DNA of 64,000 bases from [Clostridium] celerecrescens 18A (GCF_002797975.1 NZ_PGET01000001.1:5196001-5260000); one strand, 5' to 3'. Shown: positions 51,361 to 60,170, counted from the first letter of the stretch. Made by a program: numbers and translations. The notes: generated from the sequence alone by a model not told the origin.

Positions 51361-52083
51361 TTAACCCGGAGGGCCGATCATCCAAAGGGGTCCTCCGTTT
51401 GAAGCATGGTAGTTTAATTCTTTCAATATTAGAGAGGGATCCCAGTCTATTTGAGAATTATCGTATTGATTTGCATCAGCAATTTTTATCATTCCTTCTT
51501 CGGTAAAACGGGTAAGAATAATAAAATGACCATTTTGAGTAAAATGCCCCTTTTTCATAAGCGCTACGACCAAATGACCGGAATTTAATGCATCCGCCAA
51601 CCCCTGGACCGTATAATTTTTAACGGGTTCAGCGGTCAGACCATAGGCCAGGGCGCTGTCTAGTATCAGTCGGTGATAAGAACCCTGACCGGGTGCCCAG
51701 GACTTGTTTGCTGCCGCCCACGCAGCCATATCAGGAGGAAGCACCTGATTGCCGGTAAGGCTTGTGACAACCATAGCCATGACCGTGGGACCGCAGCCAT
51801 AGGTGGTAAGAGGATCCTTTCCTCCATATAGAAAGCTGCCCCATCTTGCATCAGACTGGTTATAGTAGGTAAGAGGCCCACATACGCTATCCAGCATGAG
51901 ATCATATCTCCCCTCCTGAGGAAAGTCTGCAGTTGGCACTTCAGGGGTTACATTTTGAGAATAATCTGCATTAACTGATTGTTCTTCCTGGATCACCTGA
52001 TCAAAGGAAGATGGAGAGGCCATAAAAGGAATTACACTCAGAAACAGGGTTCGGAACAGGATATATTGGATGGTATTCAACAC
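51361..52083 (-). CDS. secreted or anchored C39-like cysteine peptidase domain protein
   Basis: About 240 residues. A hydrophobic N-terminal segment (YILFRTLFLSVIPFM) would export or anchor it. The C39-like papain fold has YNQSDARWGS, YGCGPTVMAM with the catalytic Cys, NGHFIILT with the His, and ADANQYD with the Asp. Such proteins cleave peptides or cell-wall stems outside the cell. It lies inside the flagellar region opposite to its neighbours and may open peptidoglycan for rod or filament passage, though nothing shows this. No ATG: GTG 52083 is 5 bases after AAAAGG; GTG 52089 and TTG 52080 are alternatives. Confidence 0.75.
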   Translation of the reverse strand: MLNTIQYILFRTLFLSVIPFMASPSSFDQVIQEEQSVNADYSQNVTPEVPTADFPQEGRYDLMLDSVCGPLTYYNQSDARWGSFLYGGKDPLTTYGCGPTVMAMVVTSLTGNQVLPPDMAAWAAANKSWAPGQGSYHRLILDSALAYGLTAEPVKNYTVQGLADALNSGHLVVALMKKGHFTQNGHFIILTRFTEEGMIKIADANQYDNSQIDWDPSLILKELNYHASNGGPLWMIGPPG

Positions 52084-52145
52084 ATTCACCTTTTCTACAA
52101 TAATAGTTATTTCTATGTTATTTATCGAACTACTGTCTGATAAAG

Positions 52146-52172
52146 TTAAGATTGCTGTAAAAAAACCGATAT
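52146..52172 (+). promoter_or_regulatory. sigma-28-type promoter upstream of the nucleotidyltransferase-like gene
   Basis: TTAA (52146-52149), 15-base spacer, ACCGATAT (52165-52172). The -10 matches seven of eight bases of GCCGATAT and the -35 three of four of TAAA. It has the same TTAA-N15-CGATAT shape as the promoter before flgM. The transcript would start about 75 bases before the gene at 52255. Confidence 0.65.
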
Positions 52173-52254
52173 ATAATATGTAAGGTGTTATATTTCAGCG
52201 ATAAAAATATGCTGACAGCAGGGAAACGTATATTGATTAAAGGTGGAATCGTGA

Positions 52255-53673
52255 ATGAGTAAAGGATACGAAGAACGGTATTTAATGACATTGCTGTCAT
52301 CAGTGATAAATCAGAAGGAATCACCGGCACCGCTGAGGTACATAAATTGGGAGAAGATGTTTCGAATTGCTGATTATCATCGTGTAGCGCATGTTGTTTA
52401 TTATGGAATTATGGGATTAGATGAAGAGATTCCTCAGTCCGTCCGTCAGCGTTTTTTTGGTAAATATTTAGAATCCGTTCATCGGGTTGAACGTTTACGT
52501 TCAACAGAAAGGCAGGTACAGACCCTTCTGGAAAGGAACGGGATAAACTGCTTTTTTTTAAATTATTCTGATTTTGTTAAATGTTATCCCATTGAAGAAA
52601 TGTGCTGCAGGGAATTTATCGAGATCGGTACAGAAAAGAAGTATGCTCAGGTCATCAAAACACTTCTTTGGGACGCGGACTTTGAAGAACGATATACGGA
52701 AAAACGAGGCGAACTTTACTATCGGGTTCCAGGGAACAAGGTTTTGTGTTTCAATCAAGCCATGTTTTTCAGCAAGTCCATGCAGAAGTTTTATATCAAT
52801 TTGGTTCGTTCTCTGCCAAATAAAAAGGGGTTGAACCATGTCCGGGAGATGAATGCCAGTGAGATGTATTTATTCCTCATGTGCAGGCTGACGGATTCTT
52901 ATGCCAGAGGGGATATCAGCCTGAGCCAGATTATGGATTTTTGGGCATTTTATAAAACTCATGGGGAATTCTTTTTATGGCCTTATATTTACGAACGTTT
53001 GAAGGAACTTAAAATAGAGGAATTTGCGGAGCGTCTGGAATATCTTATCCTCCGCTGGTTTGGCACTGGAGCGGGAATTGAAAATGTGGAGATATACGAT
53101 AACATGGAATCTTACATCTTCAGCAAAGGAACGGAAGGGCGTGAAGTCAGTGAGAAGTTCCTGCCCCTCATCAAAACGGTAGCTGATTGTTACTCCAGGG
53201 ATAGGAAAAAAGAAGAATTCAGAAGGCTGGTAGCGTGGCTGTTTCCGGATCGGGAATATATGGAAACCATATATCCCATATTAGAAAAAATGGGAGCATT
53301 TCTTCCTGTTTTTTGGCTGATCCGTCTTGAAAGATATTTTAGAAGGCTGGTTGTCAGTAGAATAGAAGAAAGATTCCGGATCTCTAAAAAGACGCTTTTT
53401 CGGTTTATCTGGAAAAGATATAAGGGAGTAATAGAGGAAGTGATAGAAGAAAAAGAAGAGGTTGAGGAAAAAGAAGAGGTTGAGGAAAAAGAAGAGATAA
53501 AAGAAGAGATAAAAGAAAAAGAGCAAAAAGAGTTAGTACAAAGAAGAAATAAAAAGCATAATGAACATAAAGAGCAAGATGAATATAAATTGTTAGAAGA
53601 ACATAAAGAACATAAAGAACATAAAGAACATATAGAGCATAATGAAGAAAAAACAGCGGAAATACCGAAATAA
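52255..53673 (+). CDS. nucleotidyltransferase-family-like protein with charged repeat tail
   Basis: 472 residues. Residues 1-350 resemble the uncharacterised bacterial nucleotidyltransferase family (PF14907-like): INWEKMFRIADYHRVAHVVYYG, ERNGINCFFLNYSDFVKCYP, NASEMYLFLMCRLTDSY, QIMDFWAFYKTH. The usual metal-binding DxD after the YP motif is not visible, so catalysis is doubtful. The last 80 residues are repeats of VEEKEE and EHK. AAGGTGG lies 9 bases before ATG. A sigma-28-type promoter upstream suggests coexpression with late flagellar genes. Not otherwise recognised. Confidence 0.65.
   Translation: MSKGYEERYLMTLLSSVINQKESPAPLRYINWEKMFRIADYHRVAHVVYYGIMGLDEEIPQSVRQRFFGKYLESVHRVERLRSTERQVQTLLERNGINCFFLNYSDFVKCYPIEEMCCREFIEIGTEKKYAQVIKTLLWDADFEERYTEKRGELYYRVPGNKVLCFNQAMFFSKSMQKFYINLVRSLPNKKGLNHVREMNASEMYLFLMCRLTDSYARGDISLSQIMDFWAFYKTHGEFFLWPYIYERLKELKIEEFAERLEYLILRWFGTGAGIENVEIYDNMESYIFSKGTEGREVSEKFLPLIKTVADCYSRDRKKEEFRRLVAWLFPDREYMETIYPILEKMGAFLPVFWLIRLERYFRRLVVSRIEERFRISKKTLFRFIWKRYKGVIEEVIEEKEEVEEKEEVEEKEEIKEEIKEKEQKELVQRRNKKHNEHKEQDEYKLLEEHKEHKEHKEHIEHNEEKTAEIPK
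53461..53643 (+). repeat. purine-rich tandem repeats coding for EK and EHK repeats
   Basis: An 18-bp unit GTTGAGGAAAAAGAAGAG occurs twice in tandem (53461-53496) and in degenerate form before and after. A 9-bp unit GAACATAAA occurs three times perfectly and twice with changes (53599-53643). Units are multiples of 3, so slippage would lengthen or shorten the protein tail without a frameshift. Confidence 0.8.
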
Positions 53674-53694
53674 AATCAGGTATTTCCGCTGTTT
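53651..53694. terminator. long bidirectional terminator with both stop codons in the loop
   Basis: A 16-bp perfect stem pairs 53651-53666 with 53679-53694. It is followed by T residues on the + strand and by a run of T on the - strand. The 12-base loop contains the stop of the + gene (53671-53673) and of csrA on the - strand (53676-53678). The arms therefore code for the C-terminal residues of both proteins. Confidence 0.92.
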
Positions 53695-53927
53695 TTTGAC
53701 TGGCTCATCAAATCCTTGATTTTGGAAATTGAGCTTTCGTTTAGTTGGGAGGAAGCGGCCTCCTGATTGGCTGAGGCAGCTTCCAATAATTCGGTTCGAA
53801 GAATTGAAATTTCTTTTGGTGCATCGATGGCTAGTTTTACCCAGTCATTTCCAGTTTCCAGAATTGTAATAGTGATATTATCACCGATTGTTAGAGACTG
53901 GTTATTTTTTCTTTGAAGAATCAGCAT
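53676..53927 (-). CDS. csrA: carbon storage/flagellin translation regulator CsrA
   Basis: 83 residues. MLILQRKNNQSLTIGDNITI, VKLAIDAPKEISILRTEL are the CsrA core. In Bacillus CsrA represses flagellin translation and is antagonised by FliW bound to it; here fliW overlaps csrA by 26 bases. The C-terminal 25 residues extend beyond the core and are Ser/Ala/Gln-rich. The flagellin gene target is not in this window. Confidence 0.95.
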   Translation of the reverse strand: MLILQRKNNQSLTIGDNITITILETGNDWVKLAIDAPKEISILRTELLEAASANQEAASSQLNESSISKIKDLMSQSKNSGNT

Positions 53928-54375
53928 ACGAATCCCCTTTTTTTATAAAATCCTTAAGCGGGTGACGGAAGCGGTAAAGAGGATTATCTAAAATTATCTG
54001 TCTGGCTTCCCGGGTTTCTGTATTAACAGCAATAGGAGCCTTTAAATTTACCGTGCTGTCCTCCATGGGGTCATGGATTACACTGATAACATAATATGAA
54101 ACCTTATCTTCACTGTCTGCAGTCTTTAACAGCATCTGATCGTCCTGAGATAATTCTGGTTCGTATTTCTCATAAAACTGGAATGGATTCATGAGAATAA
54201 AGGAAACGCTTAAATCATCTACGGACTGCAGGCAGATCAATGCATCACTGTTCTCCTGAAAGGCCAGAGGAACATAATTTTTTAAGTCAGTAAAACCAAA
54301 CAACCCGTCAGAAAAATGTATGAATTCTTTTTCTGAACAGGAAATCTTGCCAAAATATTGAGTATTGATTTCCAT
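53902..54375 (-). CDS. fliW: flagellar assembly factor FliW
   Basis: 157 residues. FGKISCSEKEFIHFSDGLFGF, LQSVDDLSVSFILMNPFQF and APIAVNTETREARQIIL are FliW signatures. FliW binds free flagellin and releases CsrA control when flagellin is secreted. GGAGGTAATT precedes ATG. Overlaps csrA, ensuring coupled synthesis. Confidence 0.95.
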   Translation of the reverse strand: MEINTQYFGKISCSEKEFIHFSDGLFGFTDLKNYVPLAFQENSDALICLQSVDDLSVSFILMNPFQFYEKYEPELSQDDQMLLKTADSEDKVSYYVISVIHDPMEDSTVNLKAPIAVNTETREARQIILDNPLYRFRHPLKDFIKKGDSYADSSKKK

Positions 54376-54396
54376 AATTACCTCCAGAGTACAGGG

Positions 54397-54999
54397 TTAA
54401 GCGAGAATATCTACCGGAGTATGATTGAAGTAACTGGCCGCGCTGGGCGGAACATAAAGGGGCTTGCCGATATATTCAATATTCACGTCAGGCATTTGAG
54501 TGATTGATAACTCAACATTTCCGGGTATAAATTCAAAATTTCCATTTGCCACCTTTATGTCAAAGCTTAATTTATCCATTTGATATTGCATGGATAAATC
54601 CGGATCAGACCATTCGATATCAGGGCCCGTAGTAGGAAGAAAACGTAAACCGAATTCTCCAGTAGGCTGTTGGGCACGCTGACTGAATATCTGATCGAGT
54701 GTGATTTTAGGGTCTAACAACATGGCACCTTCCTTTGCATATGTAGCAGTAGCCTCCAGAGCGGCGGACTTACCCTTGGCAGCGGCTTGGCGCACGCTTT
54801 CCATTGTGGTAGGGCAGACTGAATTACGTGCATCGTACGTATCCAGATGTAATTTAATGGGGCGATTTTTTATGGTCAGGCCGCCCTTGATTCTGTCGGT
54901 TATCAGTTGTGATCTAGAACTGGAATATTCCAGTTTTGCTCTATGGATCTTCAGTTCGTATTCCATGGGTATGGTAGTAATCTTTAGCAATGCTTCCAT
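54397..54999 (-). CDS. yviE: DUF6470 family flagellar-region protein (YviE)
   Basis: 200 residues. Resembles the YviE/DUF6470 proteins that lie between flgL and fliW in Bacillus and clostridia: EYELKIHRAKLEYSSSR, PIKLHLDTYDARNSV and VELSITQMPDVNIEYIGKPLYVPP. Function unknown; gene order is the strongest hint of a role in late flagellar assembly. GGAGGTG precedes ATG by 6 bases. Confidence 0.85.
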   Translation of the reverse strand: MEALLKITTIPMEYELKIHRAKLEYSSSRSQLITDRIKGGLTIKNRPIKLHLDTYDARNSVCPTTMESVRQAAAKGKSAALEATATYAKEGAMLLDPKITLDQIFSQRAQQPTGEFGLRFLPTTGPDIEWSDPDLSMQYQMDKLSFDIKVANGNFEFIPGNVELSITQMPDVNIEYIGKPLYVPPSAASYFNHTPVDILA

Positions 55000-55020
55000 T
55001 ATAACACACCTCCATCAATA

Positions 55021-56034
55021 TTACTTCATGAAATCAATAAAAGATGGAGATAAGATACTGGTTCCTACCTTAAGGGCGGCATTGTACGCGTACTGATTCC
55101 ACATATAATCGGTAATAGCAGCAGCAGGGTCCATTCCTTCCACCTTTAACATCTGTTCTTGCAGAGAAATATCGTTATTTTCAAGCCGGTCCTTTGTAGT
55201 AGTTAAAAATTCTGATTTAACGCCCAGATTTGTAACCTCATTTAATACGTTGGTTCCTAAATCTTTAAACTTGTTCATAAGTTTTCCATAAGCCTCTGTA
55301 TCAAAATCATCTGCCTCCAGGGCATCAGCCAGCTGTCCGGCTAATAAAATGACATTATCGCTCATCCCGTCCGCGTCTTTTCCAAATCCAGTGGCTTTTA
55401 TGCCGGGAAGTGATATGTTAAATGCACTGGAGGGTACGACACGGTCGACGCCGTCGAGAGAAAGGCCCATCCCTAAGTCAACATAAAGAGTTTCATTGGA
55501 CAATCTAGAGAGATCTTTATAATCTTGGCTGCCGAGTGCGGCATCCACATTAATGCCTCGGTATGTAAGGCTTTTCCCATCCTCTGATAACACAAAGGGC
55601 GGATTCTTTCCGTCTGAACCTGCAAATAAAAATGTGTCCTCGTAGGTGGAGTTAAGGCTTAAGGCCATGGATTTTTGAAACTGGCGAATGGCAGCGGCAT
55701 AGGTCGCCCGTGTTTCAGGCGTCTGCTTGTCACCGCTCATAGCCTGTATGTTGTAATCAGAACTAATGGTTTTCATCGCATTCGATATCTGCATAAGGGC
55801 ATCTTCCTGTCCATCCTGACGGGATTGGACGTCCGATAAGGTGTTTAAGTTATCCAGATTCTTGTAATATTTGCGGTGAAGCTGAGATGCGCGGGCTGCA
55901 GATGCAGGATCCTCTGCAACTCGGTTAAAGCTCCGCTGAGTCATAACATGGTCTCTGGATTTATTTAAATTGGCTATTGAAGCCGCAAGATTGCTTTTGT
56001 AATTCCGTATAATCGCATTAGTTGAAATTCTCAT
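55021..56034 (-). CDS. flgL: flagellar hook-filament junction protein FlgL
   Basis: 337 residues. MRISTNAIIRNYKSNLAASI, RAEDPASA-like FNRVAEDPASAARASQL and the C-terminal helix LKVGTSILSPSFIDFMK are family features. FlgL (HAP3) joins hook to filament with FlgK. Eleven bases after flgK, same operon. Confidence 0.95.
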   Translation of the reverse strand: MRISTNAIIRNYKSNLAASIANLNKSRDHVMTQRSFNRVAEDPASAARASQLHRKYYKNLDNLNTLSDVQSRQDGQEDALMQISNAMKTISSDYNIQAMSGDKQTPETRATYAAAIRQFQKSMALSLNSTYEDTFLFAGSDGKNPPFVLSEDGKSLTYRGINVDAALGSQDYKDLSRLSNETLYVDLGMGLSLDGVDRVVPSSAFNISLPGIKATGFGKDADGMSDNVILLAGQLADALEADDFDTEAYGKLMNKFKDLGTNVLNEVTNLGVKSEFLTTTKDRLENNDISLQEQMLKVEGMDPAAAITDYMWNQYAYNAALKVGTSILSPSFIDFMK

Positions 56035-56044
56035 TAGAAACCTC

Positions 56045-58066
56045 CTATCTTCCTACGATGCCGGTACTGTTTATTAATGTGTTCAGTGCTTCGTCCAGGG
56101 TTGTCATTAGACGGGCAGCAGCTGAAAAGGATCTTTGGTACTGCATCAGATTAATTCCTTCGTCATCTAAGGAGACACCAGATACGGCATCCTTGCTGTC
56201 TGCAGTCTGTTGAAGCACAGATAAATGGTTATCAAGAATTGCCTGATTGGCGGAACTGTCAATACCCTGAGTGTTTTCCAGGTTAGAGTAGCACTGGGAA
56301 AAGTTTCCGGTATAGTGGGTAATATATCCGTTCTGTGGGACCCCGTTGTTATCCATGTAGGTGTATTCATATTTGAAAACTCGCTCATCAGTCAGGGATT
56401 TCAACATTTTAATAATATTATCATTGGCAGTGGAACCAGCATCCTCTTGAGTGGAAGAGATGATGTGAATGGTGTTGTTCATCCAGTCATCAGATATTTT
56501 AATGTTGCTGGCAGTAAAGCGGTTGCTTCCATCGGAAGTCTGGAACAAATCAAAGTTTCTTACATTGACAGGGTTTGCTTTATAGCCAAGGGATATATCT
56601 TTCCCATCAGCGGCTTTGATACTATCAACATCCGATGTTATGCCATTGTCACTGCGCCATTCCAGCTTTCCGGAAACATAAGACCATTTGCCGTTTTCGC
56701 TGTTGCCATTCACCAGCATAGATAGGGAAGATGGCTCGGTATTCAATTTAGCAGTCAGATTGTTTAAACTATCTTCAAGAGTTGCTCCAATGGGAATTTC
56801 GCCTGTACCGCTGCCAAATGTATATGTTGTGCCATTGACCTTAATTGTTTCTCCTCTTAAGAAGTTTCCGGTTGCCTTGGAAAAATCCATGCTGAATACT
56901 GCTTCCCCAGTAGAAGTGTCCTTTGATGCTGTACCCATACCCGGCAGCTGAGTCACACCGGTATAAGGTTTTGTATTGACATTCAGCTCATTAAAGTTCT
57001 TTGCAAAACTCTGGACAAAAGCTTCAAAAGATCTTTCATAATATCCGATTCCTCTGTAATCTGTGGCAGGGTTGTCCATTTCTCCGGATTTATTTAATAT
57101 ATCAACAGTCCCTTTTAAAGTTCCCTCTTTCAAATAATTCGTAATATCCGTTTTCAAGGAGCTTGTATCCGAGCTGTTCTGGAAATTGCTGGCAGGAATC
57201 AATGATATGGAAACTGTTCCGTCAGGCTCCCCGTTGTATCCTTTGTTTCGTGTCATAGAAATTGAAGCGACATTTTCACCATGTTCTCCTGCCGTAAGAG
57301 GATAGGTTATTCCATCACTGCCTCGGAATTTTACAACTGGATATTCAAATTTAGCACCTGAGGCAACGACCACATCATTGTAAGTAACGGTGATGGGAAG
57401 GTAACCAGCAAGCTCATCGAATTTTTCATTTCTCTGATCCAAAAGTTCAAGAGCGGGATTTCCCTGTACCTGGCTCTTCCAGATGGCGTCGTTTAGCTCT
57501 CCGATATCAGAAAGAAGACTATTGATTGCAGGGATATCCGTATTTTCCAGGCCATTGATGGTTTCCTCACGGACACTTTTAAGGTCAGCTGCCTTTTGGT
57601 GTATGTAATTTACAATGACCTGGGTCCTGGAACGGACGATGCTGTCAAACTCGCTGTTATTTGCATTGGAGGACAGCTGATCAAGGCTGGAACTTAAATC
57701 GCTGAGAGCTTTTTTTAATGCATCCCGATCGGTCTCATCAAAAATATCGGCTAATTGATCTAAGGTGGCCTGTCTTGCATCAGCTGTTCCTACCTTGGCA
57801 ATCTGATTCCGGAACTGAACATCCAGAAATGGATCTCTTATCTGGGAAATGCCGGTAATCTCAACACCGTAGCCTATTTTAGAACCAGGGCCGGTGCTTA
57901 CGTGATCTGCGCCTCTTGTATTAAAACTTACCAGATCCACCCTCTGTCTGGTGTAGCCCTTTGTGTTAATATTTGCTATATTCTGTCCGGTTACATCAAT
58001 GGCTCGCTGGCTGGCAGTCATAGCCAGCTGTGCAATGGTAAAGCCAGAGAAAGTAGAGCGTGTCAT
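56045..58066 (-). CDS. flgK: flagellar hook-associated protein FlgK
   Basis: 673 residues. STFSGFTIAQLAMTASQRAI, VTGQNIANINTKGYTRQRVD form the N-terminus. The C-terminus has GVSLDDEGINLMQYQRSF, SAAARLMTTLDEALNTLI. The central variable domains are large. ATG 58066 is preferred as GGGAGGG lies 6 bases upstream; an upstream ATG 58081 overlaps that site. ATGA overlap with flgN indicates coupling. Confidence 0.95.
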   Translation of the reverse strand: MTRSTFSGFTIAQLAMTASQRAIDVTGQNIANINTKGYTRQRVDLVSFNTRGADHVSTGPGSKIGYGVEITGISQIRDPFLDVQFRNQIAKVGTADARQATLDQLADIFDETDRDALKKALSDLSSSLDQLSSNANNSEFDSIVRSRTQVIVNYIHQKAADLKSVREETINGLENTDIPAINSLLSDIGELNDAIWKSQVQGNPALELLDQRNEKFDELAGYLPITVTYNDVVVASGAKFEYPVVKFRGSDGITYPLTAGEHGENVASISMTRNKGYNGEPDGTVSISLIPASNFQNSSDTSSLKTDITNYLKEGTLKGTVDILNKSGEMDNPATDYRGIGYYERSFEAFVQSFAKNFNELNVNTKPYTGVTQLPGMGTASKDTSTGEAVFSMDFSKATGNFLRGETIKVNGTTYTFGSGTGEIPIGATLEDSLNNLTAKLNTEPSSLSMLVNGNSENGKWSYVSGKLEWRSDNGITSDVDSIKAADGKDISLGYKANPVNVRNFDLFQTSDGSNRFTASNIKISDDWMNNTIHIISSTQEDAGSTANDNIIKMLKSLTDERVFKYEYTYMDNNGVPQNGYITHYTGNFSQCYSNLENTQGIDSSANQAILDNHLSVLQQTADSKDAVSGVSLDDEGINLMQYQRSFSAAARLMTTLDEALNTLINSTGIVGR

Positions 58067-58491
58067 AATAATCCCTCCCATTTTGCATTGTCTGGAGCCA
58101 TTTTCCCTTGAGAATTCCTAATGGCTTTGTCTATCATATGAAGATTAAGTTCAATCATGGTGCGTGCACCGTCACTTATTTCCTGAAACAGCCTGACCTG
58201 ATAGGAGAGCCTGTCAAACAGTTCTTTTAGCTGGTTATGCTCCTCACCCTCAGGGACTTTTGAAAGAATCTGCTGAAAGGTATCCCCCTTCATTCCAAGC
58301 CGTTCCTGGCAATCCTCCCGTTTTTTATCAAGGCCTCTCAGCTTTAATATGGAGGCCTGTTCCTTGTTCATGCAATCTTCCACATAAGTGACCCGGTTTT
58401 TCTTAGCGGCTTCCAGTTTTATCTGTTCAACCTGTACCAGGTCCTGAAAAAGCTGGATCATATCCTCAATTACTGCGGTAAAATCATTCAT
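58063..58491 (-). CDS. flgN: flagellar export chaperone FlgN
   Basis: 142 residues, helical. FTAVIEDMIQLFQDLVQVEQIKLEAAKKNRV resembles FlgN; the position flgM-flgN-flgK supports it. FlgN carries FlgK and FlgL to the export gate. ATG 58491 follows AAAGGAG by 9 bases, overlapping the end of flgM by 8 bases. Confidence 0.88.
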   Translation of the reverse strand: MNDFTAVIEDMIQLFQDLVQVEQIKLEAAKKNRVTYVEDCMNKEQASILKLRGLDKKREDCQERLGMKGDTFQQILSKVPEGEEHNQLKELFDRLSYQVRLFQEISDGARTMIELNLHMIDKAIRNSQGKMAPDNAKWEGLL

Positions 58492-58807
58492 GGAAATCTG
58501 CTCCTTTGTATAAAAGAATCCTTTCGGCGATCTTATTTGCATCCACCTGATAGGTTCCGTCCTCAATCTTCTGTCTTAAGAGGTCCAGCTTTTCTTCTGA
58601 TGCGGTCTGCTTAATTTCTTTCATGAGGGCATTTTTAAGGGTCGAGATGAATTTAGAATCCATTGCTTCCTGTGGAGCGGAACGGATAGTAATTTCATCG
58701 TAATTGTTCTTACCGGATTCAGAAAGGCTGATTTCGCTCTGATCCTGGTTCTGCCGTGTCACGGAGGTATTATACAGCGTACCGTAATAGTTCTGAGAAA
58801 TACGCAT
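58484..58807 (-). CDS. flgM: anti-sigma-28 factor FlgM
   Basis: 107 residues. The C-terminal part ALMKEIKQTASEEKLDLLRQ, KIEDGTYQVDANKIAERIL is the FlgM signature. It holds sigma-28 inactive until the hook-basal body is complete and FlgM is secreted. First gene of the flgM-csrA operon, read from a sigma-28-type promoter, which would give feedback control. Confidence 0.93.
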   Translation of the reverse strand: MRISQNYYGTLYNTSVTRQNQDQSEISLSESGKNNYDEITIRSAPQEAMDSKFISTLKNALMKEIKQTASEEKLDLLRQKIEDGTYQVDANKIAERILLYKGADFHE

Positions 58808-58840
58808 TTACTTACTCCTTTCTAAGAATTTTATAAGGAA

Positions 58841-58868
58841 GTTCGATTTGCCTGTCGGCTCATCGAAC
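58841..58868 (-). other. hairpin in the flgM leader
   Basis: GTTCGAT (58841-58847) pairs with ATCGAAC (58862-58868), and an inner GCC-TGTC-GGC hairpin stacks inside. It lies about 34 bases before the flgM start in the leader of the sigma-28 transcript. No T run is seen in the - strand direction. It could affect mRNA stability or be a protein site. Confidence 0.5.
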
Positions 58869-58987
58869 GGTTGATTTTCTAAATGACCTAAGTACCCTAG
58901 TGGGTATAATGGTTAAGATTCAGGCGGCACTCTTGTTTTTCGTTATTAAGAAAACCAAACCACGGAAATTTTTTTATTACACCTATA

Positions 58988-59014
58988 ATATCGTCAGTTT
59001 TAAGAAAATATTAA
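58988..59014 (-). promoter_or_regulatory. sigma-28-type promoter of the flgM-csrA operon
   Basis: On the - strand: TTAA (59014-59011), 15-base spacer, GACGATAT (58995-58988). Three of four and seven of eight matches to TAAA-N15-GCCGATAT. It gives a leader of roughly 170 bases before flgM. A smaller hairpin TACCC/GGGTA lies in the leader near 58892-58906. Confidence 0.7.
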
Positions 59015-59036
59015 CTTCTGGAGCAGAATTTCTCAA

Positions 59037-60083
59037 TTAAAGAGAACTTAAGTGCTTCATCAGGACGCCTGCTATATTTGCGCAGGACACCTGCCTGGTA
59101 ACAGCTCCTATGTTGTAGGCTACCATTGGCATTCCGTAAACAACGCAGCTTTCTGCATCCTGCCCAATGGTAAAAGCCCCCTTTTTTTTCATATTAAGAA
59201 GTCCTTCGGCCCCGTCTCGCCCCATGCCGGTCATGATGATCCCCACGGAGGAGGCTCCGGCTGTGTCGGCTATGGACTGGAACAGAACGTCAACGGAAGG
59301 ACGGTGTCCGCTTACTTTTTCACCGGGATAGCAGCTTACCGTGTAACGGCTTCCCATTTTAACTACCTTCATCTGTAAGTCACCGGGAGCGATCAGCACT
59401 TGCCCCCTTTCAATGGCATCTCCGCTTTGGGCTTCTTTCACATTCATGGAGCAAAGCCGGTTTAAACGGTCTGCATACATTTTGGTAAAGCCCTCCGGCA
59501 TATGTTGTGTGACCACAATACCAGGCGTGTCTGCAGGAAGGTCTTTCAGCACCTGGAGAGTGGCTTCTGTTCCGCCTGTGGAAGCGCCTATGGCAATTAT
59601 GGTATTAGAGGCATTCAAGGAGAAAGCCGTTTTTCCCATGGCGGACTTTCCTGTTTCTGTGAGAGCAGGGGGAGAAACCGGGACTTTAATGACTGCTCGG
59701 GAAGCAATAAAAATTTTGCTGATCAAGGTATTTAAGAATGTGCTGGCAGTATTACTGCTGGACATGTCTGGTTTTTTTACAAAGTCCACAGCGCCTGCGG
59801 AAAGGGCTTCAAACACGTTTAAATTAAGAGAAGAGACTAAAATGACTGGAACAGGATGTTTAGGAAGAAGTTTTTTTACAAATTCCATACCATTGATCAT
59901 GGGCATTTCTACATCAAGCGTCACTACGTCTGGTTTAAGTAAAGGAATCTTTCGTTCTGCGTCAAATGCATCGACCGCATATCCGACCACTTCTATATTT
60001 GGATTTTGAGAGAGATTATCAATTAATACCTTGCGAAACAGCAGGGAATCATCTACTATGAAAACTCGGATTTTTTTGGCCAT
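59037..60083 (-). CDS. cheB: chemotaxis methylesterase CheB
   Basis: 348 residues. An N-terminal receiver with Asp57 in TLDVEMPMING, a linker, and the methylesterase domain: catalytic Ser168 in GASTGG, His194 in TQHMPEG and Asp290 in GMGRDGAEG. It removes methyl groups from (and may deamidate) receptors, opposite to CheR. Last gene of cheA-W-R-B. Confidence 0.96.
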   Translation of the reverse strand: MAKKIRVFIVDDSLLFRKVLIDNLSQNPNIEVVGYAVDAFDAERKIPLLKPDVVTLDVEMPMINGMEFVKKLLPKHPVPVILVSSLNLNVFEALSAGAVDFVKKPDMSSSNTASTFLNTLISKIFIASRAVIKVPVSPPALTETGKSAMGKTAFSLNASNTIIAIGASTGGTEATLQVLKDLPADTPGIVVTQHMPEGFTKMYADRLNRLCSMNVKEAQSGDAIERGQVLIAPGDLQMKVVKMGSRYTVSCYPGEKVSGHRPSVDVLFQSIADTAGASSVGIIMTGMGRDGAEGLLNMKKKGAFTIGQDAESCVVYGMPMVAYNIGAVTRQVSCANIAGVLMKHLSSL

Positions 60084-60170
60084 AATTTATTCCTCCTGTT
60101 ATTTCTTCATATCTGCCCACGTTTTATTGGCAGAGCCCACACCGCAGTTGAACTGCAATCCAAAATCCGT

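Noticed and set aside
53461..53643. CRISPR-like or satellite DNA
   Set aside because: Contiguous codon-sized repeats within an open frame, without unique spacers.
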